A stretch of DNA of 5,698 bases, taken from Desulfuromonadales bacterium (lineage in GTDB: Bacteria > Desulfobacterota > Desulfuromonadia > Desulfuromonadales > BM103). The first letter of the stretch is position 1, and every line of letters starts with the position of its first letter. The stretch covers positions 1 to 5,698 of the forward strand of contig JAUWTX010000153.1 in assembly GCA_030614505.1 (NCBI GenBank), read 5' to 3'. The notes under the pieces were generated by a model, which saw only the letters and a list, made by a program, of their open reading frames with translations, did not search any database and had not been told where the DNA came from. The translations under genes and the position numbers were made by a program. Of this stretch, positions 4,789-5,698 are shown piece by piece.

Positions 4789-5698
4789 TTCCGACATATC
4801 AACCCGCACCATGGTCTCCTCACTGTCGAACAAGGCTTCAGCAAGGGTCCGTGCCAGTTCGGTTTTTCCGACCCCGGTCGGCCCCAGGAAGATGAACGAA
4901 CCGATCGGCCGGCGCGGATCCTTGATCCCTGCCCGTGCGCGTATGACAGCATCGGCAACCAGCTGCACAGCCTCATCCTGACCGATCACACGTTGATGCA
5001 GAAGCTGATCGAGTTTGAGCAATTTTTCCTTCTCACCTTCAACCAGGCGAGTAACAGGAATCCCTGTCCAGAGAGCGACAATCCCTGCTATCTCATCTTC
5101 GGTCACCTCTTCACGCAGGAGACGTGTGCCTTCACCTGTATCGTCATGTTTCCTTTCAGCTTCGTGCAGTTGCTGCTGTAGTTCTGGCAAACGCCCATGC
5201 TTGAGTTCAGCAGCTCGATTCAAATCATATTCCCGTTCGGCTATCTCAATCTGCTGACGAGCTTTTTCGATCTCTTCTCTTAAAGTCTGAACTTTTTTAA
5301 TCTCCTCCTTTTCGGTCTCCCACTGAGCCTTGTATGTGGACGCCTGATTGCGTAGATCAGCCAATTCTTTACGCAACTGCTCAAGTCGCACCTTGCTCGG
5401 CTTGTCTTTCTCCTTTTTCAGGGCCGCCTCTTCGATCTCCAATTGCATCACCCGCCGCGTCACTTCATCAAGATCGGCCGGCAATGAATCAATTTCGGTC
5501 CGGATCATGGCACAGGCCTCATCGATCAGGTCAATCGCCTTGTCCGGCAGAAAACGATCGGAGATATAACGATGGCTCAAAGTGGCGGCAGCTACCAGCG
5601 AGTTATCCTGGATACGCACGCCATGATGAACTTCGAAACGCTCTTTGAGCCCACGCAGGATACTGATGGTGGCTTCAACCGTCGGTTGCTCTACCAGC
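4786..5698 (-). CDS. clpB: ClpB fragment before the TAG: end of ATPase domain 1, middle domain, Walker A of domain 2
   Basis: There are 303 visible residues before the TAG at 4786-4788; the start lies beyond the window. The first ~70 residues are the small subdomain of ATPase domain 1. Residues about 75-190 are the charged, Glu/Lys/Leu-rich coiled-coil middle domain that contacts DnaK. W-T-G-I-P-V-T and the I-G-Q-D-E-A linker lead into ATPase domain 2, whose Walker A G-P-T-G-V-G-K-T is at 272-279 (bases 4861-4884). The chain ends 24 residues later at D-M-S-E. Such a product would keep domain 1 but lack Walker B, the pore loop and the C-terminal oligomerisation region of domain 2, so disaggregase activity would be lost. 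Confidence 0.6.
   Translation of the reverse strand, partial: LVEQPTVEATISILRGLKERFEVHHGVRIQDNSLVAAATLSHRYISDRFLPDKAIDLIDEACAMIRTEIDSLPADLDEVTRRVMQLEIEEAALKKEKDKPSKVRLEQLRKELADLRNQASTYKAQWETEKEEIKKVQTLREEIEKARQQIEIAEREYDLNRAAELKHGRLPELQQQLHEAERKHDDTGEGTRLLREEVTEDEIAGIVALWTGIPVTRLVEGEKEKLLKLDQLLHQRVIGQDEAVQLVADAVIRARAGIKDPRRPIGSFIFLGPTGVGKTELARTLAEALFDSEETMVRVDMSE

Larger units (their letters stand above)
4087..5698 (-). pseudogene. clpB: clpB disaggregase, 3' two thirds, interrupted by one in-frame TAG
   Basis: ClpB is a hexameric AAA+ chaperone of the cytoplasm that, with DnaK, pulls apart protein aggregates after heat or other stress. The minus-strand frame runs unbroken from the window edge to a TAA at 4087-4089 except for one TAG at 4786-4788. 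It covers the end of ATPase domain 1 (G-V-R-I-Q-D-N-S-L-V-A-A-A, then D-K-A-I-D-L-I-D-E-A), the long coiled-coil middle domain that separates ClpB from ClpA, all of ATPase domain 2 and the C-terminal domain. The TAG replaces the aromatic residue of D-M-S-E-(Y/F)-M-E-K-H, near residue 637 in E. coli numbering. Apart from it, conservation is high on both sides and there is no frameshift, deletion or other decay. So the lesion is either very recent, a sequence error, or tolerated by readthrough or reinitiation. The pseudogene label is therefore provisional. The family call is essentially certain. Confidence 0.9.

Noticed and set aside
4525..5181. A 218-codon plus-strand open frame opposite clpB
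   Set aside because: It lies antisense to strongly conserved ClpB sequence, and its translation has no recognisable motif. It reflects the codon bias of clpB.

Overview
The window looks like ordinary chromosomal DNA of moderate GC content from a Gram-negative bacterium. The gene types (patatin-like lipase, B12/radical SAM protein with a DUF4080-like tail, a GspE_N/MshEN domain fused to a receiver, ClpB) together suggest a Desulfuromonadales/Geobacter-type deltaproteobacterium. That placement is an inference from protein style, not from a marker gene. I see no mobile element, CRISPR array, tRNA or rRNA.

Layout. Positions 1-660 (+) carry the C-terminal part of a patatin-like phospholipase. Positions 767-2644 (+) encode a complete cobalamin-binding-type radical SAM protein with a canonical CxxxCxxC cluster motif. 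A 39-bp gap containing most of a 19-bp tandem repeat separates it from a convergent small gene (2684-2959, -). That gene encodes a thioredoxin-fold protein that has lost the CxxC motif. Upstream of it lie a perfect TATAAT box and a strong intrinsic terminator, which ends the next minus-strand gene. That gene (3105-3959, -) encodes a response regulator made of an N-terminal MshEN-type domain with two 24-residue motifs spaced by five residues, plus a C-terminal receiver. A 127-bp intergenic region with a candidate promoter follows, then the 3' two thirds of clpB (4087-5698, -).

The most striking observation is in clpB. The reading frame is intact and highly conserved on both sides of one in-frame TAG (4786-4788). 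The TAG sits where ClpB proteins normally have an aromatic residue (Tyr or Phe) in the D-M-S-E-(Y/F)-M-E-K-H motif, between Walker A and Walker B of the second ATPase domain. The next codon is ATG. The candidates are a recent nonsense mutation, a sequence error, amber readthrough, or stop-start reinitiation giving a split ClpB. ClpB is the general disaggregase, so this deserves checking first.

The genes do not form one obvious pathway. The two plus-strand genes may be co-oriented neighbours with a separate promoter for the second. The three minus-strand genes appear to be separate transcription units: each of the two complete ones has its own candidate promoter, and a clear terminator lies between the regulator and the small thioredoxin-like gene. 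I do not see evidence for a new multi-gene system.
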